Source of the DNA: Dyella marensis
GTDB taxonomy: Bacteria > Pseudomonadota > Gammaproteobacteria > Xanthomonadales > Rhodanobacteraceae
Assembly: GCF_900112865.1 (NCBI RefSeq)
Contig: NZ_FONH01000013.1
Span: 49,878-113,877 of the forward strand
Reading direction: 5' to 3'
Length of the DNA: 64,000 nt
Shown: positions 27,941 to 36,412 of the stretch, one piece after another
Layout: the number at the start of each line of letters is the position of its first letter
Position numbering within the stretch: position 1 is the stretch's first letter
Translations under genes and position numbers: made by a program
The notes under the pieces: generated by a model
Databases searched by the model: none
What the model was told of the DNA's origin: nothing
The model's input: the letters and a program-made list of their open reading frames with translations, nothing else

Positions 27941-28705
27941 CTAGCGTTGCGCCGCCGCGGCCAGCAGATCCGCCGCCATGGCGGACCGCGCGATGCGCAC
28001 GCGCACGAAACCGGCCGCGCGCGCCACCGCCGCCAGCCGTTCGCTGCTGGCGATGGCGGTGGCGGCGCACAGCCTGGCCCAGGCCGGCGGCGGCAGCAGC
28101 GCGCGCAGGTTGTCGAGCGCCTCGGCGCTGGACAGCAACACACGCGCCGATTTCGGCAGCGCCGCCACCGCGTCCACGTGCCGGCGCAGCAGCCGCGGCG
28201 CCACGCGGCGATAGACATGCAGCTCGCGCAGCTCGGCGCCGCGCGCGGCGAACTGCTCGCGCAGCAGGCCGCGGCCGCCGGGTGCGCCGATCAGCGCAAC
28301 GCGGCGTCCGCGCAGCTCGCGCAACGACGGATGCGCGAGCAGGCCTTCGCTGTCCTGCCGCGACGGCGCGATCGCATCGATGCCATGCCGGCGCAGCGCA
28401 TGCGCCGTGCCCTGCCCGACCGCCAGCACCGTGGCGCGCGTGCGCAGCGGCGCGAGCTTCGCGGCGAAGCGCACCGCGGCCGGACTGGTGAAGACCAGCA
28501 CGTCGTCGCGCAAGGCGGCACGCAGGCCCGTGGCCGCGGCGCGCGCATCGTCCGCGCCGCGCAGCGACAGGCCCGGCAGCGCCAGCGGCTCGCCGCCGAG
28601 CGTGCGCACCCGGCGCGACAGCGGCGCGGCGGTGCCGGCCGGGCGCGTGATCACCACCACGCGGCCGGCGAGCGGAGCGGGTACATCGGCGCGGACTCGG
28701 CTCAT
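27941..28705 (-). CDS. hemD: Uroporphyrinogen-III synthase
   Basis: A 254-residue enzyme that closes and inverts ring D of hydroxymethylbilane in tetrapyrrole synthesis. Two HemD lobes are seen: GRVVVITRPAGTAAPLSRRV with VLVFTSPAAVRFAAKLAP, and GRRVALIGAPGGRGLLREQFAARG with ARVLLSSAEALDNLRALL. Very Ala/Arg-rich, as is common for this poorly conserved family. First gene of the hemD-hemX-hemY operon; hemC is not next to it here. Confidence 0.9.
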   Translation of the reverse strand: MSRVRADVPAPLAGRVVVITRPAGTAAPLSRRVRTLGGEPLALPGLSLRGADDARAAATGLRAALRDDVLVFTSPAAVRFAAKLAPLRTRATVLAVGQGTAHALRRHGIDAIAPSRQDSEGLLAHPSLRELRGRRVALIGAPGGRGLLREQFAARGAELRELHVYRRVAPRLLRRHVDAVAALPKSARVLLSSAEALDNLRALLPPPAWARLCAATAIASSERLAAVARAAGFVRVRIARSAMAADLLAAAAQR

Positions 28706-28857
28706 GGCTTACCTGGAAAGGGAACGCCCGGAGTGTAGCGAGGGAGCGCCGGCCGATCGCGCGTGCGTTCTTGCGGCCGCTCCCGCGACTTCTGCCCCAT
28801 CCCGGCCCCCGCCGCGCCGGCTAAACTGGGCGGCTCCCCGTCCCACGCCTCTCCCGC

Positions 28858-29325
28858 ATGAGCAACACAACCTCCCCCGCCCAGGACCTGGTCGCCTTCA
28901 TCCGCGACTCGATCCCCCTCGCCCACGCCATGGACCTGCACCTGCACAGCCACGATCAAGACCATCTGGCCGTGATCGCCCCGCTGCCGCCGAACATCAA
29001 CGACAAGGGCTGCGCCTTCGGCGGCAGCCTGGTCAGCCTGATGACCCTCAGCGGCTGGGGCCTGGTCGAACTGGAGCTGCGCCGGCGCGGCTTCGACTGC
29101 GATGTGTTCGTCGCCGAATCGACCGTGCATTACCTGGCGCCGGTATGGGAAGACTTCCTCAGCGAGGCCCGGCTCGGCCATGGCGCCAGCTGGGACGCGT
29201 TCTTCCATACCTTGAACACGCGCGGCCGCGCCCGCATCGAGGTGGCCTGCCGCGTGCCCGGCGAGCATCCGGACAAGCCCGCCGCCACGCTGAGCGCGCG
29301 CTTCGTCGCAAAACGCCGGGACTGA
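28858..29325 (+). CDS. Hotdog-fold thioesterase, YiiD C-terminal type
   Basis: A 155-residue single-domain protein matching the putative thioesterase part of YiiD. Motifs include PNINDKGCAFGGSLVSLMTL (the helix that holds the catalytic region), VAESTVHYLAPV and RARIEVACRV. Cytosolic; substrate unknown, presumably an acyl-CoA or acyl carrier protein ester. A -10-like TAAACT lies at 28821-28826. It diverges from hemD. Confidence 0.8.
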   Translation: MSNTTSPAQDLVAFIRDSIPLAHAMDLHLHSHDQDHLAVIAPLPPNINDKGCAFGGSLVSLMTLSGWGLVELELRRRGFDCDVFVAESTVHYLAPVWEDFLSEARLGHGASWDAFFHTLNTRGRARIEVACRVPGEHPDKPAATLSARFVAKRRD

Positions 29326-29386
29326 GCGTCACCCGATGCGCCGGCTTGGGTCAGAATGGACGGGTCTTCACCCGGGGGAACGCTCC

Positions 29387-29803
29387 ATGCGCCGTCTGCT
29401 TGTCCTCGTCGTCCTGTTGTCCACCCTGCTGCTGTCCGGCTGCGCCACCAATAAGCGCAACGAGGCCCTCACCAATACGCTCAACGCCTATGGCAGCGTG
29501 GTGCGCTGGGGCGATTTCGGCAGCGCGCTGCAGTTCATCGACCCCAAGGTACGCGACGAACACATGCCGACCCAGCTGGAAATGGCCCGCTTCGACCAGT
29601 TCCGCGTGACCGGCTACGACGATGGCGGCGGCCCGGCCGCCAGCGGCGAGAACGAGGTGCGCCAGGTGGTCGCGATCAGCATGGTCAACAACAACACCCA
29701 GGCCGAGCGCACCGTGATCGACCGCCAGACCTGGCGCTACGACGCCCAGACCAACCACTGGTGGCTGCTCACCGGCCTGCCGAACCTCACCGCGGACCAG
29801 TAA
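29387..29803 (+). CDS. Lipoprotein of unknown function
   Basis: A 138-residue protein with a lipoprotein signal (LVLVVLLSTLLLSGC, lipobox LLSGC, modified Cys near residue 19). The mature part (NEALTNTLNAYGSVVRWGDF; WRYDAQTNHWWLLTGLPNL) resembles small NTF2-like periplasmic domains. It should be anchored in an envelope membrane. The in-frame start 17 codons upstream would spoil the signal peptide; GGGGGAA (29373-29379) before the chosen ATG supports it. Confidence 0.75.
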   Translation: MRRLLVLVVLLSTLLLSGCATNKRNEALTNTLNAYGSVVRWGDFGSALQFIDPKVRDEHMPTQLEMARFDQFRVTGYDDGGGPAASGENEVRQVVAISMVNNNTQAERTVIDRQTWRYDAQTNHWWLLTGLPNLTADQ

Positions 29804-29827
29804 TGCCTCAGCCTTCCAAATTGGGAT

Positions 29828-29970
29828 CCTTCTCCCTCCGGGAGAAGGTGGCGGCAGCCGGATGAGGGTGCGGGCGGAGCGGTGCGCATCACTTCCTCGC
29901 TCCGCCCGTACCCTCACCCCCACCCCTCTCTCCCACGGGGACTACCTTCGGGTCGCCGACGGGAGAGGGG
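29828..29970. repeat. Family B paired palindromes, copy 4
   Basis: Begins CCTTCTCCCTCCGGGAGAAGG and ends in a palindrome whose centre is replaced by the 22-bp alternative sequence, here in inverse orientation (29935-29956, ACGGGGACTACC...GGTCGC). It starts 24 bp after the lipoprotein stop. Confidence 0.85.
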
Positions 29971-29979
29971 CTTTAACCC

Positions 29980-29985
29980 TATAAT
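29980..29985 (+). promoter_or_regulatory. Consensus -10 box of the rhodanese gene
   Basis: TATAAT, a perfect -10 hexamer, lies 42 bp upstream of the start at 30028 and directly after a family B repeat. No good -35 is visible 17 bp before it, as is common in this window (TANNNT -10s followed by GC-rich DNA). Confidence 0.45.
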
Positions 29986-30027
29986 CGCCGGCTCACTCTC
30001 CACCACCGCGCCTGCGGAAACCATCGA

Positions 30028-30471
30028 ATGAACGACTTCCTGCACAAGCTGCCCGAGTTCATCGGCAACCATCTCGCGCTCGCCGCGCTGTTCGTGATCC
30101 TGCTGGTGGCGATCGTCGTGCTGGAAATCATGCGCCTGCTGCGCAAGTACAAGGAGCTGACGCCGGCCGGCCTCACCCTGCTGATCAACCGCGAGAGCCC
30201 GCTGCTGATCGACCTGTCGGCCTACGCCGACTTCGAGAAGGCCCACGTGCCCGGCGCCCGCCACGTGGCGATGAGCCAGTTCGACCCCGAGCACAAGGAC
30301 CTGGCCAAGGCCAGGGAGCTGCCGGTGGTGCTGATCGACAAGGACGGCCGTGGCCTGGACAAGGCCGCGCAGCGCCTGATCAAGGCCGGCTTCGGCAAGG
30401 TCTATACCCTGGGCGGCGGCGTGCTGGCCTGGCAGCAGGCGCAGTTGCCGGTGGCCAAAGGAAATAAGTAA
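30028..30471 (+). CDS. Membrane-anchored rhodanese-fold protein without catalytic Cys
   Basis: A 147-residue protein with one N-terminal membrane helix (LALAALFVILLVAIVVLEIM) and a rhodanese domain (about 45-145; LLIDLSAYADFEKAHVPGAR, IKAGFGKVYTLGGGVLAWQ). The active-site loop, normally starting with Cys, reads VLIDKDGRGLDK, so sulfurtransfer is unlikely and a binding role is more plausible. It resembles E. coli YibN in layout, but the usual grxC-secB neighbours are absent. An intrinsic terminator follows. Confidence 0.85.
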   Translation: MNDFLHKLPEFIGNHLALAALFVILLVAIVVLEIMRLLRKYKELTPAGLTLLINRESPLLIDLSAYADFEKAHVPGARHVAMSQFDPEHKDLAKARELPVVLIDKDGRGLDKAAQRLIKAGFGKVYTLGGGVLAWQQAQLPVAKGNK

Positions 30472-30499
30472 GACCTTCGCCGGCATCCGCTCGTTCGAC

Positions 30500-30526
30500 A
30501 GCGCGCCCACGGGCGCGCTTTTCGTT
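30500..30526. terminator. Intrinsic terminator after the rhodanese gene
   Basis: AGCGCGCC paired with GGCGCGCT across a 4-nt loop, then TTTTCGTTT. It lies 28 bp after the stop and just before the end of the convergent reductase gene. Confidence 0.75.
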
Positions 30527-30538
30527 TGGGGGCCAGGC

Positions 30539-31597
30539 TCAGGCGTGCGCCAGGCCCGCGCGGCCGGCGAGGATCTGCGCCAGCACGTCCGGCGCGTAGT
30601 CGAAGGAGTCGTAGTACAGCCGCTCCTCCGGCAGGCCAGCGTCGAGGAACAGCTTGCGGCCGGCGTCGATCATCGCCGGCGGCCCGCTCATGTAGACGTC
30701 GTGGCCGGAGAGGTCCGGCAGGTCTTCCAGCACCGCTTCGTGCACCAGGCCCATGCGCAGGCCGCTGGCGGCGGCCTGTTCGGGATCGGACAGCACCGGA
30801 TGGAAGCGCAGTGCGTGCGCCGAGCGCTCCCAGCCGCGGGCCAGCTCCAGCAGGTACAGGTCGGCCGCGTTGCGCGCGCCCCAGTAGACCTCGATCGGAC
30901 GCCGCGTGCCGAGCGCGAGGAAGTGCTCGACGATCGCCTTGACCGGCGCGAAGCCGGTGCCGCCGGCCATGAACACCATCGGCCGCTCCGAATCCTCGCG
31001 CGGCACGAAGGTGCCCAGCGGCGCCTCCAGCCGCAGCCGGTCGCCGACGCGCAGGCCGTCGGCCACCCACGAGGTGAAGCCGCCGCCGGCGACGTGGCGC
31101 ACGTGCATCTCGATGCTGCCGTCCGCACGCGGCCCGCCGGCGATCGAGAACGGACGGCGGCGGCCGTCTTCCAGCAGCACGTCCAGGTATTGCCCCGGCA
31201 GCCAGTTCAGGCGCGTCTCGCCCGGCGCGGGCTCCAGGCGCAGGCCGATCACGTCCGGGGCGAGCGCGCTTTTCTCCGTCACCACCACCTCGAGGCGGCG
31301 GCGCGCGATGTCTTCCACCGAGGTCACTTCGCGCGCGGCGATCAGCAGGTCGCCGCAGGGCACCGCCTGGCACAGCAGCACCGCGTGCTGGGCCGGCGAG
31401 GTGCCGCTCAGCGCCACCGGCGGATTGCGCGGGTATTGGCACTGCCCCTCCAGCAGGATCGCCTTGCAGCTGCCGCAGACACCCGCGCGGCACGAATACG
31501 GCAGCGCGATGCCGGCGCGCTGCGCGGCTTCCAGCACGGTTTCGCCGGGCTCGACCGGGAAGCGGCGGCCGGACTGCTTGAGGGTGACGGTGAACAC
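30539..31597 (-). CDS. 2Fe-2S/FAD oxidoreductase, CDP-6-deoxy-3,4-glucoseen reductase-like
   Basis: A 352-residue flavoprotein. The N-terminal plant-type ferredoxin domain (1-95) has the cluster motif SCRAGVCGSCKA plus a fourth Cys in LLCQAVPC. An FAD domain (about 105-205) has RRPFSIAGGP. An NAD(P)H domain (about 210-340) has FMAGGTGFAPVKAI and VYMSGPPAMIDAG. Such proteins pass electrons from NAD(P)H to a partner enzyme; the partner is unknown and no dideoxysugar genes are nearby. A GTG (VFTVTLKQSG) is chosen as start; an ATG 16 codons upstream would bring in an unconserved tail and nearly touch the divergent gene. Confidence 0.82.
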   Translation of the reverse strand: MFTVTLKQSGRRFPVEPGETVLEAAQRAGIALPYSCRAGVCGSCKAILLEGQCQYPRNPPVALSGTSPAQHAVLLCQAVPCGDLLIAAREVTSVEDIARRRLEVVVTEKSALAPDVIGLRLEPAPGETRLNWLPGQYLDVLLEDGRRRPFSIAGGPRADGSIEMHVRHVAGGGFTSWVADGLRVGDRLRLEAPLGTFVPREDSERPMVFMAGGTGFAPVKAIVEHFLALGTRRPIEVYWGARNAADLYLLELARGWERSAHALRFHPVLSDPEQAAASGLRMGLVHEAVLEDLPDLSGHDVYMSGPPAMIDAGRKLFLDAGLPEERLYYDSFDYAPDVLAQILAGRAGLAHA

Positions 31598-31660
31598 GGA
31601 TCGATTGTCGCGGCGACAGCGGTCGACCGACAATGCGGTCTTCACCCGGGAGTATCAACC

Positions 31661-32104
31661 ATGACAGCCATCTGGAAGCAGGACACCAGCCTCGATCGCC
31701 TCAACGGCTGGAGCGCCAACACCATGATGGAGGCCCTGGGCATCCGCTTCACCGCGGTCGGCGACGACTGGGTGCAAGGCACCATGCCGGTGGACCGGCG
31801 CACCCACCAGCCCTACGGCCTGCTGCACGGCGGCGCCTCGGTGGTGCTGGCCGAGACGCTGGGCAGCACCGCGGCCATGCTCACCCTGGACCCGACGCAG
31901 GAAGCCGCCGTCGGCCTGGACATCAACGCCAACCACATCCGCGGCGTGCGCAGCGGCATCGTGATCGGCACCGCGCGCAAGCTGCACCTGGGGCGCAGTA
32001 CGCAGGTGTGGGAGATCCGCATCGAGACCGAAGCCGGCGAGCTGGTATGCATCTCGCGCATCACCATGGCGGTGATTCCGTCGCGCGCCGTCAACCTCAA
32101 ATAA
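31661..32104 (+). CDS. Hotdog-fold acyl-CoA thioesterase (PaaI/YdiI type)
   Basis: A 147-residue protein typical of the small PaaI/MenI-like thioesterases. The motif QPYGLLHGGASVVLAETLGS carries the HGG and catalytic-Glu helix, and GLDINANHIRGVRSG is the second conserved block. Cytosolic. E. coli relatives act on aromatic or DHNA-CoA esters; the real substrate here is unknown. It diverges from the flavoreductase and ends 4 bp before a family A repeat. Confidence 0.88.
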   Translation: MTAIWKQDTSLDRLNGWSANTMMEALGIRFTAVGDDWVQGTMPVDRRTHQPYGLLHGGASVVLAETLGSTAAMLTLDPTQEAAVGLDINANHIRGVRSGIVIGTARKLHLGRSTQVWEIRIETEAGELVCISRITMAVIPSRAVNLK

Positions 32105-32108
32105 CGAC

Positions 32109-32195
32109 GTAGGTTGGGGTGAGCCGCAGGCGAACCCCAACAGAGGCATGGACGGAGCGCCCGTTGGGGTTCGCCTGCGGCTCACCCCAACCTAC
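32109..32195. repeat. Family A paired inverted repeat, copy 3
   Basis: Two perfectly complementary 33-nt arms (GTAGGTTGGGGTGAGCC... type) around a 21-bp centre, 4 bp after a stop codon and 28 bp before the srkA start. Confidence 0.9.
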
Positions 32196-32211
32196 GGCCG
32201 GGTTTGGCGGC

Positions 32212-32217
32212 GATAAT
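32212..32217 (+). promoter_or_regulatory. -10-like box directly before srkA
   Basis: GATAAT ends 6 bp before the ATG at 32224. Transcription would begin at or next to the start codon, so the mRNA may be leaderless; no Shine-Dalgarno sequence is present in CGCCCG. Confidence 0.35.
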
Positions 32218-32223
32218 CGCCCG

Positions 32224-33207
32224 ATGTCCCAAGACGCCCCCTACGCCAGCCTCACTCCCGATCATGTCCTCGATGCGGTCGCCGCCTGCGGCCTGTATCC
32301 CGATGGCCGCCTGCTCGCCCTCAACAGCTACGAAAACCGCGTGTGGCAGGTCGGCATCGACGACGCCCAGCCGGTGATCGCGAAGTTCTATCGCCCCGCG
32401 CGCTGGAGCGATGCGGCGATCCTCGAGGAGCATGCCTTCGCGCAGGAACTGGCCGAAGCGGAACTGCCGCTGGTCGCGCCGCTGGCCTTCGGCGGCCGCA
32501 CCCTGCTGCACCACGCCGGCTTCCGCTACGCGCTCACGCCGCGCCGCGGCGGCCGCGCGCCCTCGCTCGAATCCGCCGACCAGCTCGAATGGCTGGGGCG
32601 GCTGATCGCGCGCATCCACCTGATCGGCGCGCGCGCACCGTTCGCGCACCGCGGCCGCATCGACCGCGCCACGCTGATCGAGCAGCCGATGCAGGCCGTG
32701 CTCGCCTCGCCGCTGCTGCCGCAGAACGTGCAGGCGCGTTACCGCGTCGCCGCGCAGCGCGTGGACGAAGCGGTGGCGCTGCGCCTGGAGGCGGTGGGTC
32801 CGGTGCGCCAGCTGCGCCTGCACGGCGACTGCCATCCGGGCAACGTGCTGTGGACCGACGACGGCCCGCACTTCGTCGACCTGGACGATGCGCGCATGGG
32901 TCCGGCCGTGCAGGACCTGTGGATGCTGGCCAACGACGACGCCAGCATGGAAGCGCTGCTCACCGGCTACGAACAGTTCCGCGAGTTCGATCGCATCGAG
33001 CTGGCCCTGGTCCCGGCCTTGCGCGCGATGCGCCAGCTGCACCATGCCGGCTGGATCGCCGCGCGCTGGCACGATCCGGCCTTCCCTGCCGCGTTCCCGT
33101 TCGCGGGCGAGGCGCGCTGGTGGGAGCAGCACGTCGACGACCTGCACGAACTGGCGGATGGCCTGCTCGCGGACGGCCGGCTCGCGGACGACATGGGCGC
33201 CGCCTGA
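32224..33207 (+). CDS. srkA: Stress-response serine/threonine kinase SrkA (YihE)
   Basis: A 327-residue protein of the YihE/RdoA family, normal in length. It has an aminoglycoside-phosphotransferase-like kinase fold with the catalytic loop LHGDCHPGNVLW, the metal-binding FVDLDDARMGP and the N-terminal YENRVWQVG strand. E. coli SrkA phosphorylates proteins and protects against stress-induced death; in E. coli it precedes dsbA, but not here. Cytosolic. The start is supported by the conserved N-terminal block and the -10-like box just upstream. Confidence 0.92.
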   Translation: MSQDAPYASLTPDHVLDAVAACGLYPDGRLLALNSYENRVWQVGIDDAQPVIAKFYRPARWSDAAILEEHAFAQELAEAELPLVAPLAFGGRTLLHHAGFRYALTPRRGGRAPSLESADQLEWLGRLIARIHLIGARAPFAHRGRIDRATLIEQPMQAVLASPLLPQNVQARYRVAAQRVDEAVALRLEAVGPVRQLRLHGDCHPGNVLWTDDGPHFVDLDDARMGPAVQDLWMLANDDASMEALLTGYEQFREFDRIELALVPALRAMRQLHHAGWIAARWHDPAFPAAFPFAGEARWWEQHVDDLHELADGLLADGRLADDMGAA

Positions 33208-33228
33208 GCAGCGCCCGGCCGCCATGCC

Positions 33229-36186
33229 TCAGTGGTAAGGCGGCGGATCGATACCCAGCACGTTCTTCAGCACCACGTCGAGCTGGTGCGCCGAGGCCGG
33301 CTTCTCCTCGGTATTCAGCGGCATCGGGTTGCCCGCGATGATGGTGCCGCGCATCAGCACGCCCGGGCCGCTGCCGAACAGGCCATGGTCCACATTGCCG
33401 GCGAGCAGGCCGTTGCGATTGGCCAGGTCGTCCCAGTTGCCGTCGTTGCGGTCGGTGCGCTGGAACTTCGACGGATCGCCGCCCACCGTGTCGAGCGACG
33501 AAACCATCGCGCCGGCGAAGGTCTTCTGCTGGTCGGCGCCGAGGCCGTTGAACCAGGCCATGGTCTGCTGCGCATTCATGCCGTGCAGTTCGCCGTAGCG
33601 CATCAGCATGTTGGCCGCCGGCTGGTCGTCCTTGCTGTGCCACGCCCCCAGCGCCTGCGACGCGCTCTGGTTGTAGCCCAGGCCCTGCAGGAAGGCTTCG
33701 CGGCCCGGCACGGCCGCATCGTTGTCCTTCTTGCTCTGGTAGGCGATCAGGCCGACCGTGCCCAGCGCGACCAGGCCGATGCCGATCGGGCCGGCCCAGC
33801 TGCCCCAGCCCGCCCCGCCGGCCAGCGCCGCGCCGAGCATGCCTTCGCCGCCCACGGCGGCATTGCCCGCCGCCCACATGATCGAGCCCACGCCGGTGGT
33901 GGCGTACAGCGCACCCTCGGTGTTGTCGCCCTTGCCGAAGGCATCGCCCGCTTTCCACAGGTCGATGCCGCCGGACAGGATGTTCACCCAGTGGTCGACC
34001 GAACGCTGGCCCACCGTGCCCCACAGGCTTTCCTTCGGCGCCCAGCCCACGCTCGTCACCAGGCCGGCGGTCTTCTGGCTGAAGCCGGCGGCGCCGATCA
34101 GCGCCGACATGTCGTTGCGCAGTTCCTCGGTGCCGGTCTTGCCGGTGCCGACCTTGTCGAAGGCATTGGCCAGGCTCAGGCCCGCGGCGCCGACGCTGAA
34201 GGCGCGGAACAGCGTGCTCACCGGCGTGCCGTTGTCGAAGCCCTTGATCTTGCCGAGCTTGCCGTCGGTGTCCTTCAGGCCCGACTGCAGCGACTGGGTG
34301 AGCGCGTCCGGCGTCTTGGCGTCCTTGGCCAGCGCGTCGAAGTCGGACAGGTTGCTCTTCAGCACATCGGTGGCCTGCTTCAGGCTGCCGACCTTGTCGC
34401 CGTCCAGGCCCAGCACCACCGCGAGCGACTTGTTGTTGCCGAGGTCGTCGAGCTGCTGGATCACTCGGGTCCGCGTGGCGGCATCATTGCTCTTGCCCAG
34501 CTGCTCGCGCAGATCGTCGAGGCGGCCCTTGACGTAGTTGGTGCCCAGCTCCTGGGTGAGCTTGCGGCCGGCCTGGTCGGCGACCTTGCCGTACTGCGCC
34601 CACTGGTTGAGCAGGGCCTGGCCCGGCTCGCCCTTGAGCACGGTCGGGTCGCTCGACACGGCCAGGCGCATCGCCGCGGCGTTGTTGTCGCTGCCGAGAA
34701 TCTTGCCCAGCGTGTCGGTCACCGCCTTCTGGTCGCCCGGATGGCCGGCGGCCCACTGCGCCAGCGCGGTCTGCTGCGACAGCAGCAGCTTGCCGTCGTC
34801 GGCGATCTGCTGCTGCGCGGCGGCGACCTGCTGCTCCCAGTCCGGCCCCTTCATCTGCTTGTACTTGTCGATCGCCGCCTTGAGCTGGTCGGCGCTCATC
34901 GACTTGCCTTCCTTGGCGATCAGGCTGTTGAGCTCGCCGGTGAGCTTCACGTACGACTGCACGTCGTTGTCGACGCGGTAGTGCGTGTTCTCCACCGTCT
35001 TGAACAGCTCGGCCTTGGTCTGCTCGACCCAGGGGCCGGTGATGCGCTCGTAGCCGCCGTGGCTGACCTTGTCGACGAAGCTCAGCGCCAGCGTGGGATC
35101 GCCGGACTGCTGCGCCATCGAGGTCAGCATCGACTGCGTATTCATGCCGCCGGCCACGATGCGCGGGTCGGGCAGCTGGCCGGCGAGGTCGTCGGCCAGC
35201 GACTGCGCCGCCGCCGGATCGCTCTGCCGCAGCGTGCCCACCGCGGTGGACAGGCTGGTGAGGATGTTGCCGGAGTGGCGCTGCTCGTTGTCGTACAGGA
35301 AGGCGAAATGCGTGATCTGCTCCATCTGCGTGCGGCCTTGCGACGCGATGGCGGCGCGCGCCGCCGGCGAGCTCAGGCCGGCCATCAGCTCGGCGTAGCG
35401 GCCGGAGGATTCCTCCGCCTGCTTCGCCTTCGGCTCGATCTGGTTGCTGTTGGTGAGCTGCTCTTCCTTGTACGGCTGCGCCGCCCAGTTGGCCGCGTCC
35501 TGCACGGTCTTGGCGAAGCCGGGACTCGCTTCGGCCAGCTTGCGCACCTGGTCGGAGCTGGCGTTCTTGAGCGAGGTATCCAGCGCCAGCAGCTTGTCCT
35601 TCGGCGAGGTGTAGCCGGCGCGGTCGTTGCTGGCGACGAGGCTGTCGGCCTCCTGCTGATCGACCGCGTGCTGGACCGCGGCATCGCCCTGGTAGCGGGC
35701 CAGGATGTCGGTGCGCGCGGACTTCTCGCGTTCGGCGATGCTCGGCGGCTGCTCGCCCAGCTGCTTGCGCTGCTGCGGGGTGAGACCGTCGTTCACCGGC
35801 TCCTTCAGGCGCGCCTGCACTTCGTCGTTGACCGCCTGGTCGAGCTCATGCTGCAGGCCGGGAAGGTCGCCGGTGCGCTTGTCGGCGACGGCTTCCTGAT
35901 AGTTGTTGAGCGCCCGGTTCACCATCTGCTGCGGGGTGGGCTTCGGCGCCTGCACGCCGGCCACGGCCGGCGCATTCGCCGGGGGGATGGCCAGCACGTC
36001 GCCGGGCATGATGCGCGAGCCGGAGACCGCGGGATTGGCCTGGTGCAGGGCCTCTACCGTGGTGCCGAATTTCTGGGCGATGCCGTCGAGCGAATCGCCG
36101 TGCTCCACCCGGTATTTTTCCGGCGGCGGGGGCGGCGGCGGCGGCGGGGTGTAGGTCTGGATGCCGATATCGCGCGGGATCGCCAT
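33229..36186 (-). CDS. Large LysM-domain protein with proline run and glycine-rich membrane hairpin
   Basis: A 985-residue protein I cannot assign. Residues 1-25 hold a run of nine prolines with no signal peptide. A LysM domain follows (about 24-70; YRVEHGDSLDGIAQKFGTTV, with MPGDVLAIP). Residues 85-650 are polar, Gln/Ala/Asp-rich and mostly helical (QQQIADDGKLLLSQQTALAQ). Near 770-835 there is a glycine-rich hydrophobic stretch (GAALAGGAGWGSWAGPIGIG then LVALGTVGLIAY) that could insert in a membrane. The tail is soluble. The mix recalls secreted translocators, effectors or large surface proteins, but no catalytic motif is seen. It stands alone, convergent with srkA, with 226 bp before ygiB. 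Confidence 0.8.
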   Translation of the reverse strand: MAIPRDIGIQTYTPPPPPPPPPEKYRVEHGDSLDGIAQKFGTTVEALHQANPAVSGSRIMPGDVLAIPPANAPAVAGVQAPKPTPQQMVNRALNNYQEAVADKRTGDLPGLQHELDQAVNDEVQARLKEPVNDGLTPQQRKQLGEQPPSIAEREKSARTDILARYQGDAAVQHAVDQQEADSLVASNDRAGYTSPKDKLLALDTSLKNASSDQVRKLAEASPGFAKTVQDAANWAAQPYKEEQLTNSNQIEPKAKQAEESSGRYAELMAGLSSPAARAAIASQGRTQMEQITHFAFLYDNEQRHSGNILTSLSTAVGTLRQSDPAAAQSLADDLAGQLPDPRIVAGGMNTQSMLTSMAQQSGDPTLALSFVDKVSHGGYERITGPWVEQTKAELFKTVENTHYRVDNDVQSYVKLTGELNSLIAKEGKSMSADQLKAAIDKYKQMKGPDWEQQVAAAQQQIADDGKLLLSQQTALAQWAAGHPGDQKAVTDTLGKILGSDNNAAAMRLAVSSDPTVLKGEPGQALLNQWAQYGKVADQAGRKLTQELGTNYVKGRLDDLREQLGKSNDAATRTRVIQQLDDLGNNKSLAVVLGLDGDKVGSLKQATDVLKSNLSDFDALAKDAKTPDALTQSLQSGLKDTDGKLGKIKGFDNGTPVSTLFRAFSVGAAGLSLANAFDKVGTGKTGTEELRNDMSALIGAAGFSQKTAGLVTSVGWAPKESLWGTVGQRSVDHWVNILSGGIDLWKAGDAFGKGDNTEGALYATTGVGSIMWAAGNAAVGGEGMLGAALAGGAGWGSWAGPIGIGLVALGTVGLIAYQSKKDNDAAVPGREAFLQGLGYNQSASQALGAWHSKDDQPAANMLMRYGELHGMNAQQTMAWFNGLGADQQKTFAGAMVSSLDTVGGDPSKFQRTDRNDGNWDDLANRNGLLAGNVDHGLFGSGPGVLMRGTIIAGNPMPLNTEEKPASAHQLDVVLKNVLGIDPPPYH

Positions 36187-36412
36187 GGTCGTAAGCCTTT
36201 GCGAAGGGGGACAGGGAGGCCGCTATTGGAAAGGCCGGCGCGGGGAGGCGCCTAGTGGGGCTAACCCTAGGTTGGGGCTGGACTTGCCGCTGTCATGAAG
36301 CGGTTCGCACTGTGACCGTGGCGCGACACCGGCCTCGCAAGAATTTGCCCGGGGAACTTCCGTCCGCCCGGCCGCGCAGGCATGCTTGCCGCTTCACTGC
36401 GCGAGGAACGCG

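Noticed and set aside
36187..36412. A possible HrpX-type PIP box (TTCGC-N15-TTCGC) upstream of the LysM protein
   Set aside because: TTCGC occurs once near 36302 but the second half-site is not at the required distance.
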